Made by a program: the position numbers and the translations under genes
Source of the DNA: Nocardia brasiliensis NBRC 14402
GTDB taxonomy: Bacteria; Actinomycetota; Actinomycetes; Mycobacteriales; Mycobacteriaceae
Assembly: GCF_000308475.2 (NCBI RefSeq)
Contig: NZ_BAFT02000027.1
Span: 1 to 64,000, forward strand
DNA: 64,000 bases
Direction of reading: 5' to 3'
Shown: positions 43,931 to 53,067 of the stretch, piece after piece
How the letters are laid out: every line of letters starts with the position of its first letter
How positions within the stretch are numbered: the stretch's first letter is position 1
Notes under the pieces: generated by a model
Database searches by the model: none
Told to the model about the DNA's origin: nothing
Seen by the model: the letters and a program-made list of their open reading frames with translations, nothing else

Positions 43931-44646
43931 CCTCGCCGCGGCCGCTCGGGCGGCTGGTGAGCCTGTCGCATGTGCATGATCCGGCCACGACGCCGCTGTA
44001 TCCGGACGATCCGGAGTTCCGCACCGATATCGTGGCGACGGTCGCCAACGACGGCTACTACCTGCGCTACATCCAGCAGGGTGAACACACCGGAACCCAT
44101 TGGGGCGCACCGATCCATTTCCATCCCGACGGTCTGGGCGCCGATCACTTGGAGCTGGACGACCTGCTGCTGCCCGCGGTGAAGATCGACGTGCGCGACC
44201 GCTGCGCCCGCGACCGCGACTACGCGATCTCGGTCGCGGACCTGAAGCAGTGGGAAGCGCGGCACGGCCGGATTCCGAACGGTGCCGCCGTCGTCGCGTG
44301 GACCGGCTGGGATGCCAAGTGGGGCACCCCGGAATTCCTCGGCACCGCCGAATCCGCCGAGCACCAACCGGGTTTCGCGCTGGAGACGATGGAATGGCTG
44401 CTGCGCACCGGGCGGCTGGGCCGGCGCGGCGCGCTCGGTATCGATACGTTCGGGCCCGACCTCGGCACCGACCACACCTACGCGGTCTCGAAACTGCTGT
44501 ACCGCGAACACCGGATCAGCCTGGAATGCCTGGCCAACCTGGCCGTCCTACCGGTGACCGGGGCGTGGATCCTGGTCGGGGCGCCGCTCTATCGCGACGG
44601 CTCCGGCTCTCCCGCAACGATTTTCGGGATACTGCCGGGCACCTGA
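43927..44646 (+). CDS. cyclase-family (KynB-like) hydrolase with altered metal motif
   Basis: A 239-residue protein of the cyclase/kynurenine formamidase family (Cyclase_3). The family metal motif HxGTHxDxPxH reads HTGTHWGAPIH: the three His remain, but the metal-ligand Asp is Gly (codon GGC). A later region (ALGIDTFGPDLG) is also typical. It begins by ATGA overlap with the pseudokinase stop and is convergent with hpt. Its place in the kinase operon suggests a linked function, for example as a target or a small-molecule enzyme under control of the kinases. Activity on any substrate is uncertain because of the missing Asp. Confidence 0.85.
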   Translation: MTSPRPLGRLVSLSHVHDPATTPLYPDDPEFRTDIVATVANDGYYLRYIQQGEHTGTHWGAPIHFHPDGLGADHLELDDLLLPAVKIDVRDRCARDRDYAISVADLKQWEARHGRIPNGAAVVAWTGWDAKWGTPEFLGTAESAEHQPGFALETMEWLLRTGRLGRRGALGIDTFGPDLGTDHTYAVSKLLYREHRISLECLANLAVLPVTGAWILVGAPLYRDGSGSPATIFGILPGT

Positions 44647-44656
44647 CAGGCCTGCG

Positions 44657-45253
44657 TCAGGAGTAGACCTTGGGATCGAGGGTGCCGATGTAGGGCAGGT
44701 CGCGATAGCGCTCGGCGTAGTCGAGGCCGTAACCGACGACGAACTCGTTCGGGATATCGAAGCCGACATGCGCGACGTCCACGTGCGTGCGTAACGCGTC
44801 CGGCTTGCGCAACAGCGTGACCACCTCGAGCGAGGCCGGGTTGCGGGTGGAGAGGTTGCGCTTGAGCCAGGACAGCGTCAGGCCCGAGTCGATGATGTCC
44901 TCGACGATCAGCACATTGCGGCCCGCGATGTCCTTGTCCAGGTCCTTCATGATGCGCACGACACCGGAGGACGAGGTGGACGAGCCGTACGACGAGACGG
45001 CCATGAACTCCATCTGGGTCGGGATCGGCAGCGCCTTGGCGAGGTCGGTCATGAAGAAGATCGCGCCCTTGAGCACGCCCACCAGCAGCAGATCGCCCTC
45101 GGGCGCGCCGGGGGGATAGCGCTTGGCGATGAGCTCGGCCAGCTCCTTGGTCTTGGTGGCGATCTCTTCCTCGGTGATCAGCACCGACGCGATGTCGTCC
45201 CCGTACACGTCAGCTGTTCCCTTCTGGTTTTCGCTCCCGGACGGCCGACCCAT
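44657..45253 (-). CDS. hpt: hypoxanthine phosphoribosyltransferase
   Basis: Salvages hypoxanthine and guanine with PRPP. 198 residues. The PRPP-binding signature [17 protein letters not shown] and the dimer/flexible-loop region ([13 protein letters not shown]) are clear; the base-binding segment is [18 protein letters not shown]. The ATG at 45253 is used; a GTG 45 bases later (VYGDD) is an alternative start. It lies 6 bases after the tilS stop, the conserved actinobacterial order. Confidence 0.95.
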   Translation of the reverse strand: MGRPSGSENQKGTADVYGDDIASVLITEEEIATKTKELAELIAKRYPPGAPEGDLLLVGVLKGAIFFMTDLAKALPIPTQMEFMAVSSYGSSTSSSGVVRIMKDLDKDIAGRNVLIVEDIIDSGLTLSWLKRNLSTRNPASLEVVTLLRKPDALRTHVDVAHVGFDIPNEFVVGYGLDYAERYRDLPYIGTLDPKVYS

Positions 45254-45259
45254 TATGTG

Positions 45260-46249
45260 TCATCGGCCGCTGCGCAGACGCAGTGTCAGCCTGCCATGTT
45301 CGCGCGCCGCGACCAACCTGCTACCCCCGGTTCCGCCGCCGACCGCCACCCCGCCCTGGCCGCGCCAGTCCGTGATCAGCTCGTCCACCGCGCGTAAATG
45401 CTTGCCCGTCAGGGCTTTCGCGCCACCTTCGAGCAACCAGGCCCGGATCGCCCGGCGGCGCAGCGCGGCCGGCGCAGTGGCGAGGGTCTCGATGACGAGG
45501 GCGCCGCCATCACTCGCGGTGTGCAGCAGCTCCCCGGCAAGCGCGTCCAGTACGGCGCCGTCCGCGCGCAGCTGGGCGGCGGTGCGGGCGAGCGCCTCGG
45601 CCGCGCCGCCACCGAGCACGTCCTCGAGCAGCGGCAGCACCTCGGTGCGCAATCGCACCCGGGTGAATTCGGGCGCGTGGTTGTGCGGATCTTCGTGCGG
45701 GGTCAGCCCCGCCTCGGCGCACAGCCGCCGCGTCGTCTCCCGTCGCACCTCGAGCAAGGGCCGCCCCCATGGCTCGGCCCACTCGGTCATCCCCTGGATG
45801 GACCGCCCGCCCGACCCGCGCGCCAAGCCGAGCAACACGGTTTCGGCCTGGTCGTCGAGCGTGTGCCCGAGCAAGACCGGCAGTCCGGCCCGAGCCGCGG
45901 CCAACGCCGCGTACCGGGCCTGCCGGGCCGCCGCCTCGAGCCCGCCCGCGCTGCCGACCACCACGGGCAGGATTCGGGCCGTGCGGCAGCCGAGGGACAG
46001 CGCGGCCGCGGCCGCGGCCGCGGCGACGGCGTCGGACCCGGGCTGCAATTGATGGTCGATGACGAGGGCGTCCACCGCGTCCAGCTCAACGACCGCCGCC
46101 GCGGTCAACGCCAGCGAATCCGCCCCGCCGGACAGCGCGACAGCAACCTCGGCCCCACCGTACGCGGCACGCCACGCGCGCACCGCGCGCCGCACCGCCA
46201 GCACCGCCGCCGTCTCCGGCAGACGGCGCGGCTCCGCCGGTTCACGCAT
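45260..46249 (-). CDS. tilS: tRNA(Ile)-lysidine synthetase
   Basis: Adds lysine to C34 of tRNA-Ile2 so that it reads AUA. 329 residues. The PP-loop SGGADSLAL (VALSGGADS) near residue 40 binds ATP; LLGHTLDDQAETVLLGLARGSGGRSIQGM is the conserved catalytic helix; a short C-terminal substrate-recognition domain follows. Located between the zincin gene and hpt, as in mycobacteria (Rv3625c). Confidence 0.94.
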   Translation of the reverse strand: MREPAEPRRLPETAAVLAVRRAVRAWRAAYGGAEVAVALSGGADSLALTAAAVVELDAVDALVIDHQLQPGSDAVAAAAAAAALSLGCRTARILPVVVGSAGGLEAAARQARYAALAAARAGLPVLLGHTLDDQAETVLLGLARGSGGRSIQGMTEWAEPWGRPLLEVRRETTRRLCAEAGLTPHEDPHNHAPEFTRVRLRTEVLPLLEDVLGGGAAEALARTAAQLRADGAVLDALAGELLHTASDGGALVIETLATAPAALRRRAIRAWLLEGGAKALTGKHLRAVDELITDWRGQGGVAVGGGTGGSRLVAAREHGRLTLRLRSGR

Positions 46250-46269
46250 ACGCGCACCCTACGGGTTCG

Positions 46270-46339
46270 CGCACCCGTTCCGTCTTCCCGCACCCGCTGT
46301 GCCATGCCAGAACGGGTGCGGGAAGACGGAACGGGTGCG
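46270..46339. repeat. 27-bp perfect inverted repeat between the zincin gene and tilS
   Basis: Arms 46270-46296 and 46313-46339 are perfect complements over 27 bases, with a 16-base loop. Each arm contains the element ACCCGTTCCGTCTTCCCGCA. It starts 20 bases upstream of the tilS ATG and ends 4 bases before the stop of the zincin gene; both genes run leftward, so a very stable hairpin would form in their shared mRNA. No T-run follows; it could stop transcription, be an RNase III site, or be a small mobile/repetitive element. Confidence 0.85.
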
Positions 46340-46343
46340 GGAC

Positions 46344-47474
46344 TCAGCCCAGGACGCGCGCCACCCAGCGTTCGGGGGTCTCGATTTCGTCTGTGCGCGG
46401 GAGGGTTTCGGCGTCGGTCCAGATGGTGTTGAACTCGGTCATGCCGACCCGGCCGACGACGTCGTCCACGAACTTCTTGCCGCGGACGTACTGGGCGACC
46501 TTGGCGTCCACGCCCAACAGCGCGCGCATGATGCGCTGGATCGGGTTGGTGGGACGTTTGCGGCGCTGATCGAAGGCCGAGCGGATCTGCTCGACCGAGG
46601 GCACCACGGCGGGCCCGACCGCGTCCATGACGTGATCGGCGTGGCCCTCCAGCAGCGTGCCCAGCATGAGCAGCCGGTCGAGCGCCGCGCGTTGCGGCGG
46701 GGCCTGGGTGGCGCGCAGCAGGCCGACCACGCCGCGGGTGGCAGGGTCGTCGGGCACGGTCCCGCGGCGGCGGTCGCGGACCTCCTCGAGCAGCCGCGAC
46801 AGCATCTCGTTGAGCGGCTCGTCCCCGACCTCGCCAAGCACCTCGACATTGGTGCGCATGTACTCGGCCAGCCAGGGCGCCGAGGAGAACTGCACCCGGT
46901 GGGTCACCTCGTGCAGGCAGACCCAGAGCCGGAAGTCACTGGGCGAGACGCCCAGCGCCCGCTCCACCGCCATGATGTTCGGCGCGACGAGCAGCAAGGT
47001 GCCGTCGGGGCCGGTGAACGGGTCGTACTGGCCGAGGATCGCGGTGGACAGGAAGGCGAGCATCGCGCCCGCCTGCACGCCCGCCGGTTTGCCCTGCAAC
47101 AGCCCGCGCTCGGCGCCCGTGCCGTCGCTGCCGGTGAGCTGGGCCATGGAATCGGCGGCGGCCGCGATCCAGCCGGGCCGGTCCACGATCCGGGCGGCGG
47201 GCACCGGCTGATCGTCGAGCAGCCGGCTCACTTCGCGGACCGGGCCCTCGGCCCGCACCGAGGCCGCGGCCAGTTCGGCAACGACCTGCTCGGCCGAGTA
47301 GCGGGAGGTCCGTGGGCCGGCGGGCACCAGGGCGGCGCCGGTCTTCGCCGCGAGGCGCCAGTCGACCGCGCCGGAGAATCCGGACCGTCGCTTCGCCTGC
47401 TCGACCGCGGTTCCGGTCGGCATCACCGCGTCCGCCGCGCCGGTACCGGCCGGGTCGGAACTGTCTCCGTGCAT
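46344..47474 (-). CDS. zincin-like metalloprotease, DUF2342 (Rv3626c-like)
   Basis: A 376-residue predicted zinc-dependent protein of the Zincin_2/DUF2342 family. The metal motif is HEVTHRVQF (HExxH) with conserved surroundings (WVCLHEVTHRVQFSSAPWL). It has no signal peptide or membrane helix, so it acts in the cytoplasm, substrates unknown. The start taken is ATG at 47474, behind GGGTGG; a GTG at 47483 is also possible. It lies directly downstream of dacB on the same strand with a gap of 12 bases or less, the conserved arrangement. Confidence 0.9.
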   Translation of the reverse strand: MHGDSSDPAGTGAADAVMPTGTAVEQAKRRSGFSGAVDWRLAAKTGAALVPAGPRTSRYSAEQVVAELAAASVRAEGPVREVSRLLDDQPVPAARIVDRPGWIAAAADSMAQLTGSDGTGAERGLLQGKPAGVQAGAMLAFLSTAILGQYDPFTGPDGTLLLVAPNIMAVERALGVSPSDFRLWVCLHEVTHRVQFSSAPWLAEYMRTNVEVLGEVGDEPLNEMLSRLLEEVRDRRRGTVPDDPATRGVVGLLRATQAPPQRAALDRLLMLGTLLEGHADHVMDAVGPAVVPSVEQIRSAFDQRRKRPTNPIQRIMRALLGVDAKVAQYVRGKKFVDDVVGRVGMTEFNTIWTDAETLPRTDEIETPERWVARVLG

Positions 47475-47486
47475 GTCAACCACCCG

Positions 47487-48941
47487 TCACGAGCATCCAC
47501 AGTTGCGTAGCGTGCCCGCGATCGCGTCGAGCGCGGGCCTGCTCACCTCCGGCGGTCGATCGTTCGACATCAGCGCGAAAGTCAGCACCCGACCGTCGGC
47601 GTCGAGCACATACCCGACCAACGCGCTGGACACCGACAGAGTTCCGGTCTTGGCCCGGACGAACCCGGCGGCCTGCCGGTTGTGGTCGACGTAGCGGCTG
47701 GTCAGCGAGCCGGTGGCGCCCGCGATCGGCAGGGCGTCCAGCAGCGGCGCCAAAGTGGCGGCGAGCCGGTCGTTCTCGGGCCGGGCCATGGTGCCCGCGG
47801 GCTGCACCGCGCTACTCGCGTTGGGTTTGGCCGCGGTCGCCACGACCCGGTCCAGCAGCCGCGCCGGAATCCGGTCGTCGACCGAGAGTCCGCTGTTGTC
47901 GTGCATGTCCAGGCCGGTCAGATCGAAGCCCGCCTTGCCGAGGGCGGTGTTCACCGCGGCGACCGCACCGCTGAACGAGGCCTCGCCACCGGTAGCGACG
48001 GAGATCTCGCGCCCGACCGCCTCGGCGAGGATGTTGTCGGAGTAGACCATCATGTCGCGCAACCGGTCCCGCAGCGGGGCCGAGCGCACGCTCGCGACCT
48101 CGGCCGCGCCCGGCGCGGCGGTGCCGGTACGCACCCGGGCCGGATCGAGGCCGAGTTCGGTGGCCAGCCTGCGCCCGGCGTCCAGCGCGGGCGTCGGCGT
48201 GCGCGGGGAGTACTCCACGAGCGGCTGCAACCGGCCGCCGTCGATCATCACCGACTCCATCGGCGCGATCGAGCCGTCCCCGATATCGATCGGATCCCAG
48301 CCCTTCGCCATGGTCGGCCCGGTGTAGGCCGAGGTGTCCACCACGATGGTGTCGACCGCGCGGCCGGAGTTCTTGATCTGCGACACCAGGTCGGCGAGCT
48401 TGGCGCCGTTCGGGTAGTACCCCTTGCCTTCCGGCTCGGCCGTCAGCGTCGGATCGCCGCCGCCGACGAGCACCAGTTCGTTCGGCGCGGTACCCGCGAC
48501 CACCTTGGTGATCAGCCGATGGTCGGCCGGCAGGGTGAGCAGCGCCGCGGCCGTGGTCAGGATCTTCGCGGTGGACGACGGGATCATCGGCTTGCCCGGG
48601 TCGCCGCTCCACAGCACTGTCGCGCTGTCGGCGTCGGTCACCTGTCCGGCGAAGGCGCCGAGATCCGGATTGCCGATCACCGGTGCGAGCGCGGCGGCGA
48701 TACCGGCCGGGCTCGGCGCGGGCGCGTTGGACGGGGCGGGGGCGACCTGCGGGAAGGGCCGGACCGGCGTGGGCGGGGCCGCGACGGTGCGCCCGCCGTG
48801 CCGGAATTCGTCGGTCCACGGCTTGACCGTGAGCAGCACGCCCGTGCCCGCCGCGAGCAAGACGGCGAGTGTGACGCCGAACGCGATCCAGAGATTGCGG
48901 CGCCGCCGGTTGGCCAAGCCACCTTTGTTCTTACCCACCAC
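47487..48941 (-). CDS. dacB: D-alanyl-D-alanine carboxypeptidase/endopeptidase, PBP4-type (S13)
   Basis: Trims or cuts peptidoglycan stem peptides. 484 residues. One N-terminal membrane anchor ([21 protein letters not shown], about residues 16-36) places it outside the membrane, followed by a Pro-rich linker. The three active-site motifs of penicillin-binding proteins are clear: SSTAK, SDN (YSDNILAE) and KTG (RAKTGTL). Start is GTG at 48941, since GGAGAG lies nine bases upstream; the longer frame to 49010 looks spurious. Divergent from ppa, convergent with nothing; the zincin gene follows. Confidence 0.93.
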   Translation of the reverse strand: MVGKNKGGLANRRRRNLWIAFGVTLAVLLAAGTGVLLTVKPWTDEFRHGGRTVAAPPTPVRPFPQVAPAPSNAPAPSPAGIAAALAPVIGNPDLGAFAGQVTDADSATVLWSGDPGKPMIPSSTAKILTTAAALLTLPADHRLITKVVAGTAPNELVLVGGGDPTLTAEPEGKGYYPNGAKLADLVSQIKNSGRAVDTIVVDTSAYTGPTMAKGWDPIDIGDGSIAPMESVMIDGGRLQPLVEYSPRTPTPALDAGRRLATELGLDPARVRTGTAAPGAAEVASVRSAPLRDRLRDMMVYSDNILAEAVGREISVATGGEASFSGAVAAVNTALGKAGFDLTGLDMHDNSGLSVDDRIPARLLDRVVATAAKPNASSAVQPAGTMARPENDRLAATLAPLLDALPIAGATGSLTSRYVDHNRQAAGFVRAKTGTLSVSSALVGYVLDADGRVLTFALMSNDRPPEVSRPALDAIAGTLRNCGCS

Positions 48942-49099
48942 TGACCGCAGCTCTCCTCGACCGATTTCCGCAGCAGCCGCCTGCCGCACCCATGTCCCCG
49001 CCGACCACACTATCCTCGTTGCGCAACCGTTCCCTTGAACAACCTGGCGAGTCGGCAGTCGCGACTGCTCATGCTCATAGATGCACCGAAGGAGATGGC

Positions 49100-49591
49100 G
49101 TGGAGTTCGACGTCACCATCGAGATCCCCAAGGGCTCTCGGAACAAGTACGAGGTCGATCACGAGACCGGACGGGTCCGGCTCGACCGGCACCTCTACAC
49201 CTCCATGGTCTACCCCGCCGACTACGGCTACATCGAGAACACCCTGGGCGAGGACGGCGACCCGCTGGACGCGCTGGTCCTGCTGCCCGAATCGGTGTTC
49301 CCCGGCTGCCTCATCGAGGTGCGCCCGGTCGCGATGTACAAGATGGTCGACGAGGCAGGCGGCGACGACAAGGTGCTGTGCGTGCCCGCCGGCGACCCGC
49401 GCTGGGAGCACATCCAGGACCTGAAGGATGTGCCCGAGTTCGAGCTGGCCGCGATCAAGCACTTCTTCGAGCGGTACAAGGACCTGGAGCCGGGCAAGTA
49501 CGTCAAGGGCTCGGAGTGGGTCGGCCGGGCCGAGGCCGAGGCCGAGGTCGAGGCCTCGGTGCAGCGGTTGAAGGACCAGGGCGGCCACTGA
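49100..49591 (+). CDS. ppa: inorganic pyrophosphatase, family I
   Basis: Hydrolyses pyrophosphate to phosphate, pulling biosynthetic reactions forward. 163 residues from a GTG start at 49100 with AAGGAG just upstream. Metal-binding residues are in [19 protein letters not shown] (Glu and Asp cluster) and further on in the KxxxxYK-like segment [13 protein letters not shown]. The length matches mycobacterial Ppa (162). Divergent from dacB. A terminator follows. Confidence 0.96.
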   Translation: MEFDVTIEIPKGSRNKYEVDHETGRVRLDRHLYTSMVYPADYGYIENTLGEDGDPLDALVLLPESVFPGCLIEVRPVAMYKMVDEAGGDDKVLCVPAGDPRWEHIQDLKDVPEFELAAIKHFFERYKDLEPGKYVKGSEWVGRAEAEAEVEASVQRLKDQGGH

Positions 49592-49601
49592 GCCGGAGCG
49601 C

Positions 49602-49634
49602 AAGCGGGAAGCCGGGTCGCCCGGCTTCCCGCTT
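49602..49634. terminator. terminator after ppa, possibly bidirectional
   Basis: A 15-base perfect stem (AAGCGGGAAGCCGGG and complement) with a TCG loop lies just after the ppa stop and before the convergent regulator gene that ends at 49667. Short T-stretch after the stem. Confidence 0.75.
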
Positions 49635-49666
49635 TCGCGTTGTGCCCCAGGCCGGTTGCGCCGGCC

Positions 49667-52600
49667 TCACGCCCCCATGGCGCGAGTACGCCGCTCGGCC
49701 CGTTCGGCCATCACCTCGTCCAGGTGTTCGCGCAGCAGCGACAGGATCGGCGCCTCCACTTCGCCGTCGAGCCGCTCGTGGGTGAAGTGCGCGTCCTCGA
49801 TCGAGGCGAAAGTCTCCGCCGCCGAGCGGTATACGCAGTACGCCTGATGGGTCCGCCCCAGCGCCTGCAGGATCAGCCCGTGCATCACCAGCACCCGCGC
49901 CCGGCTCAGCGGCCCGATGGCGCGATTGAGCGTGCGCACGGCCGCTTCCGCGATCGGTTCGGCCTTGGCCAGCTCGCCCGCCATCATGTGCACGTGCGCG
50001 AGCCGCGCCAACGCCCAGCCCTCGCGCAGTTCGACGCCGCTGAGCTGGGCCAGCCGCACCGCCTCGGTGCACAGCTCGATGGCCTGTGCGTGGTCGCCCT
50101 GAAAACTGCGGCACACGCCGAGTTCGTGGGTCGCCATCGCCTCCAGTGCCGCGTTGCCGATCTTCGCGGCGAGCGTCTTCGCGGCGCCGGCCCGCTCCTG
50201 TGCCTCGGCGAATTCGCCTGCGTCCGAGAGGGTTTTGGCGATGTGCACCAGGCTGGCGCATTCCACCGCGGGATCGCCGACCCGCTGCGCCAGCCGGATC
50301 GCACGCTCGCCGTGCGCGATCGACGCCGCGGTCTCGGTGCCCATCCGGGTCGAGGAGGCCAGCAGCTGCGCCGCGAACGCGACCAAGCGCACGTCGCCCG
50401 GCGTGGCCCCGCCCAGCGACAGCGCGATGCGCTGGTGGTCGCGCCCCTGCCGCAGCGTGCCGAGCGAGTAGCTGAAGATCGAGCCCAGCGTCACTCGGAT
50501 CCGGCATTCGACGCGCCGGTCCCCAACCCGCAGCGCGGCGTCGAGCAGCTTGTTCAAGGCCCGCGACAGCTCTTGGCCGTGCGGGCCGCCGTCGATCAAT
50601 TCCGCGGTGGCCCAGGCGATATCGGCGGCGGCGGGCAGCGCGGCACCGCCCACCCGCGCGGCCTGCTCGTACAGCGAGATCAGGTTCGGGCGCTCCGCAT
50701 CGAGCCAGTACTGCGCGGCGATGGTGTCCACGAACGAAATCCCCTGCGCCACAGTTTCACCGAGATGCTCCGACAGCGTCGTACCCGGGTTGCACACCAC
50801 CATCAGGTTTTTCATGCTGGCCAGGTAGAAGTCCAGCAGGCGGATCAACGCATCCGTGGCCGGCTCGTCGGCGGCCTGATGCAATTCGCGGGCGAACAGG
50901 CGTGGCAGGTCGTGATAGGTGTAGCGGCCCGGTGCGCTGGTCTCCATCAGATTCAGGTCGACCAGCGACTCGCACAGCTCCTCGACGAGCATCCGGTCCG
51001 AGCCGAGGACCGCCGCCGCGCCGTCCAGTGAGATCTGTGCGACCTCGGGCACCGCGAGCATCCGGAACGCCCTGGCCTGCGCGCAATCGAGCTGGTCGTA
51101 GCTGAGCCGGAACGCGGCCTCGACCGCGAGGTCACCGCTGCGCAGCGTGCCGAGCCGCTGCTGCTCGTCGACCAGCCGCTCGGCCAGGCTGCTGATCGTC
51201 CACTGCGGCCGGGCCGCGAGCCGCGCGCCGACGATCCGGACCGCCAGCGGCAGCCCGCCGCACGCGTCCAGCACGCTGTCCACCGCGGCCGGCTCGGCGG
51301 CGACCCGCCGCAGCCCGGCGATCCCGGCCAGCAGCGTGCGGGCTTCGGCGCGTGCGAGCACGTCCAGCCGCACCCCGAGAATACCTACGACACAGGGTAA
51401 TTCGGGCATGGACGAGCGGCTCGTGATCAATACCGCCGACCCCGGAGTGCCGGGAATCAGCGGTGTGACCTGATCGACGTCGTGCGCGTTGTCCAGCACG
51501 ACGAGCACCCGCTTGCCGTCGAGGAAGCTGCGGAACTGACCGGACCGCTCCGCCAGCGTCGGCGCGATCTCGCCCTCCGGTACGCCGAGCGCACGCAGGA
51601 AGTCGCCGAGCGCATCGGCGGCCGGGGTGGCCCGCCCGGCCGGGTGGCCGCCGCGCGCCTGCGCGAAGCCGTGCAGATCGACGTGCAGCTGCCCGTCCGG
51701 AAACCGGTCCCGCACCAGGTGCCCCACGTGCACCGCGAGCGCGCTCTTGCCGATGCCGCCCATGCCGCCGATCACGCACACCGGCACCGCGGAACTGTTT
51801 GCGCGGGTGAGCCATTCGCTGATCGCGCGCACCGTATCGGCCCGGCCGGTGAAGTCCACGACATCGGCGGGCAGCTGCGCGACCCGGGTGACCGCGCGCC
51901 GCTGCGGACGCACCGTCGCCGAGTTGCGCGCCGTAGCGAGGTGTGGCGCGGTCAGGTCCGCACGCAGAATGCGCTGGTGCAGCTCGGTCAGCTGCCGGCC
52001 GGGTTCGATGCCGAGCCGGTCGATCAGCGCCTTGCGGGTCTCGGCGTACACCGCGAGCGCCTCGGCCTGGCGGCCCGCGTGATAGAGCGCGGTCATCAGC
52101 AGGCCGCGGGTCTGCTCGCGCATCGGATGCTCGGCGCAGAGCGGGGTGAGTTCGGCGATCACCTCGGTGTAGCGGCCGAGCCGCAGGTCCAGCTCGATCC
52201 GCTGCTCCAGCAACGCGACTCGGCGCTCGATCAGCTGGGTGCGCTGGCGATCGGCGTAGGGGCCGGGCAGTCCGGCCAGTGGCGTGCCGGACCACAGGCG
52301 CAGCGCGGCATCGAGCCGCTCGCGGACCTGTTCGACCGAATGCGGCTGCGCTGCGCCGGTCCGCTCCTGCTGCACCTCCAGCAGCAGATCCTCGACCATC
52401 TCCACGTCCACCGCGCCGGGATCGAGCCGCAACGCGTAGCCGCCGCCGAACCCGACGAGCACCGTCGCGGGCGCGCCGGCCGGGCGGTCCGGCTCGAGCG
52501 CGCGGCGCAGATGCAGGATGTGGTTGCGCAGCGCGCCGATCGCGCTCGGCGTCGGATGCTCGCCCCAGACGCCGTCGATGAGTTCGGGTACCGTGGCCGA

Positions 52601-52717
52601 CCGTCCACTGCGCAGCAGCAGCGCTGCCAGCAAGGCTCTGCGTTGCTTCGACCCGAGATCGAGCTCCAGGTCATCGCGCCACGCACGCACCTCACCCAGC
52701 ACAGCGAACTTCAGCAT
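49667..52717 (-). CDS. SARP/AfsR-type transcriptional activator with NB-ARC and TPR-like domains
   Basis: A 1016-residue regulator. Residues 1-95 form the OmpR-like winged helix of SARP proteins (LKFAVLGEVRAWRDDLELDLGSKQRRALLAALL). Then comes a BTAD domain (about 100-240). A P-loop GGMGGIGKSALA with Lys324 begins the NB-ARC ATPase (about 290-560); the last 350 residues are helical, TPR-like repeats. Proteins of this type are ATP-dependent switches that often activate antibiotic genes, like AfsR of Streptomyces. The start ATG at 52717 has AGAGGG upstream. No biosynthetic cluster is next to it; the NRPS cluster is 37 kb away, so its target is unknown. Confidence 0.92.
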   Translation of the reverse strand: MLKFAVLGEVRAWRDDLELDLGSKQRRALLAALLLRSGRSATVPELIDGVWGEHPTPSAIGALRNHILHLRRALEPDRPAGAPATVLVGFGGGYALRLDPGAVDVEMVEDLLLEVQQERTGAAQPHSVEQVRERLDAALRLWSGTPLAGLPGPYADRQRTQLIERRVALLEQRIELDLRLGRYTEVIAELTPLCAEHPMREQTRGLLMTALYHAGRQAEALAVYAETRKALIDRLGIEPGRQLTELHQRILRADLTAPHLATARNSATVRPQRRAVTRVAQLPADVVDFTGRADTVRAISEWLTRANSSAVPVCVIGGMGGIGKSALAVHVGHLVRDRFPDGQLHVDLHGFAQARGGHPAGRATPAADALGDFLRALGVPEGEIAPTLAERSGQFRSFLDGKRVLVVLDNAHDVDQVTPLIPGTPGSAVLITSRSSMPELPCVVGILGVRLDVLARAEARTLLAGIAGLRRVAAEPAAVDSVLDACGGLPLAVRIVGARLAARPQWTISSLAERLVDEQQRLGTLRSGDLAVEAAFRLSYDQLDCAQARAFRMLAVPEVAQISLDGAAAVLGSDRMLVEELCESLVDLNLMETSAPGRYTYHDLPRLFARELHQAADEPATDALIRLLDFYLASMKNLMVVCNPGTTLSEHLGETVAQGISFVDTIAAQYWLDAERPNLISLYEQAARVGGAALPAAADIAWATAELIDGGPHGQELSRALNKLLDAALRVGDRRVECRIRVTLGSIFSYSLGTLRQGRDHQRIALSLGGATPGDVRLVAFAAQLLASSTRMGTETAASIAHGERAIRLAQRVGDPAVECASLVHIAKTLSDAGEFAEAQERAGAAKTLAAKIGNAALEAMATHELGVCRSFQGDHAQAIELCTEAVRLAQLSGVELREGWALARLAHVHMMAGELAKAEPIAEAAVRTLNRAIGPLSRARVLVMHGLILQALGRTHQAYCVYRSAAETFASIEDAHFTHERLDGEVEAPILSLLREHLDEVMAERAERRTRAMGA

Positions 52718-53067
52718 GCGGCCCTCTCTCTCCGACCGTCGAACGTTCGGCCTCGAAGGTAACCAATCGTCCGACGTTTGCGGCAACCTCGCCCTGATAC
52801 CGGACGATGAGCCACCAATGATCCATCGCCACAGATACCGCATCAAACCGAGGATTCCGTGAGTTTTCGGTGACGAACAGCTGATCGGATGCTGATGTAC
52901 CGACGAAAGACGGGCGATGGTGGTGCTGGCACCACCATCGCGGACCCGTAGGCGTTACCCGATATTCGGGTGTGCGCGGCATGGGCGCGACCTCCTGGAA
53001 TTCCTAGGCTCGAAACCGTCGCGGAGCACCGATGCCTCCCGACTCGAACAGGAGGACAGCACTGCTC

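Noticed and set aside
49667..52717. SARP/AfsR regulator as the activator of the NRPS cluster
   Set aside because: It is about 37 kb from the cluster with many core genes between; no sequence evidence links them.
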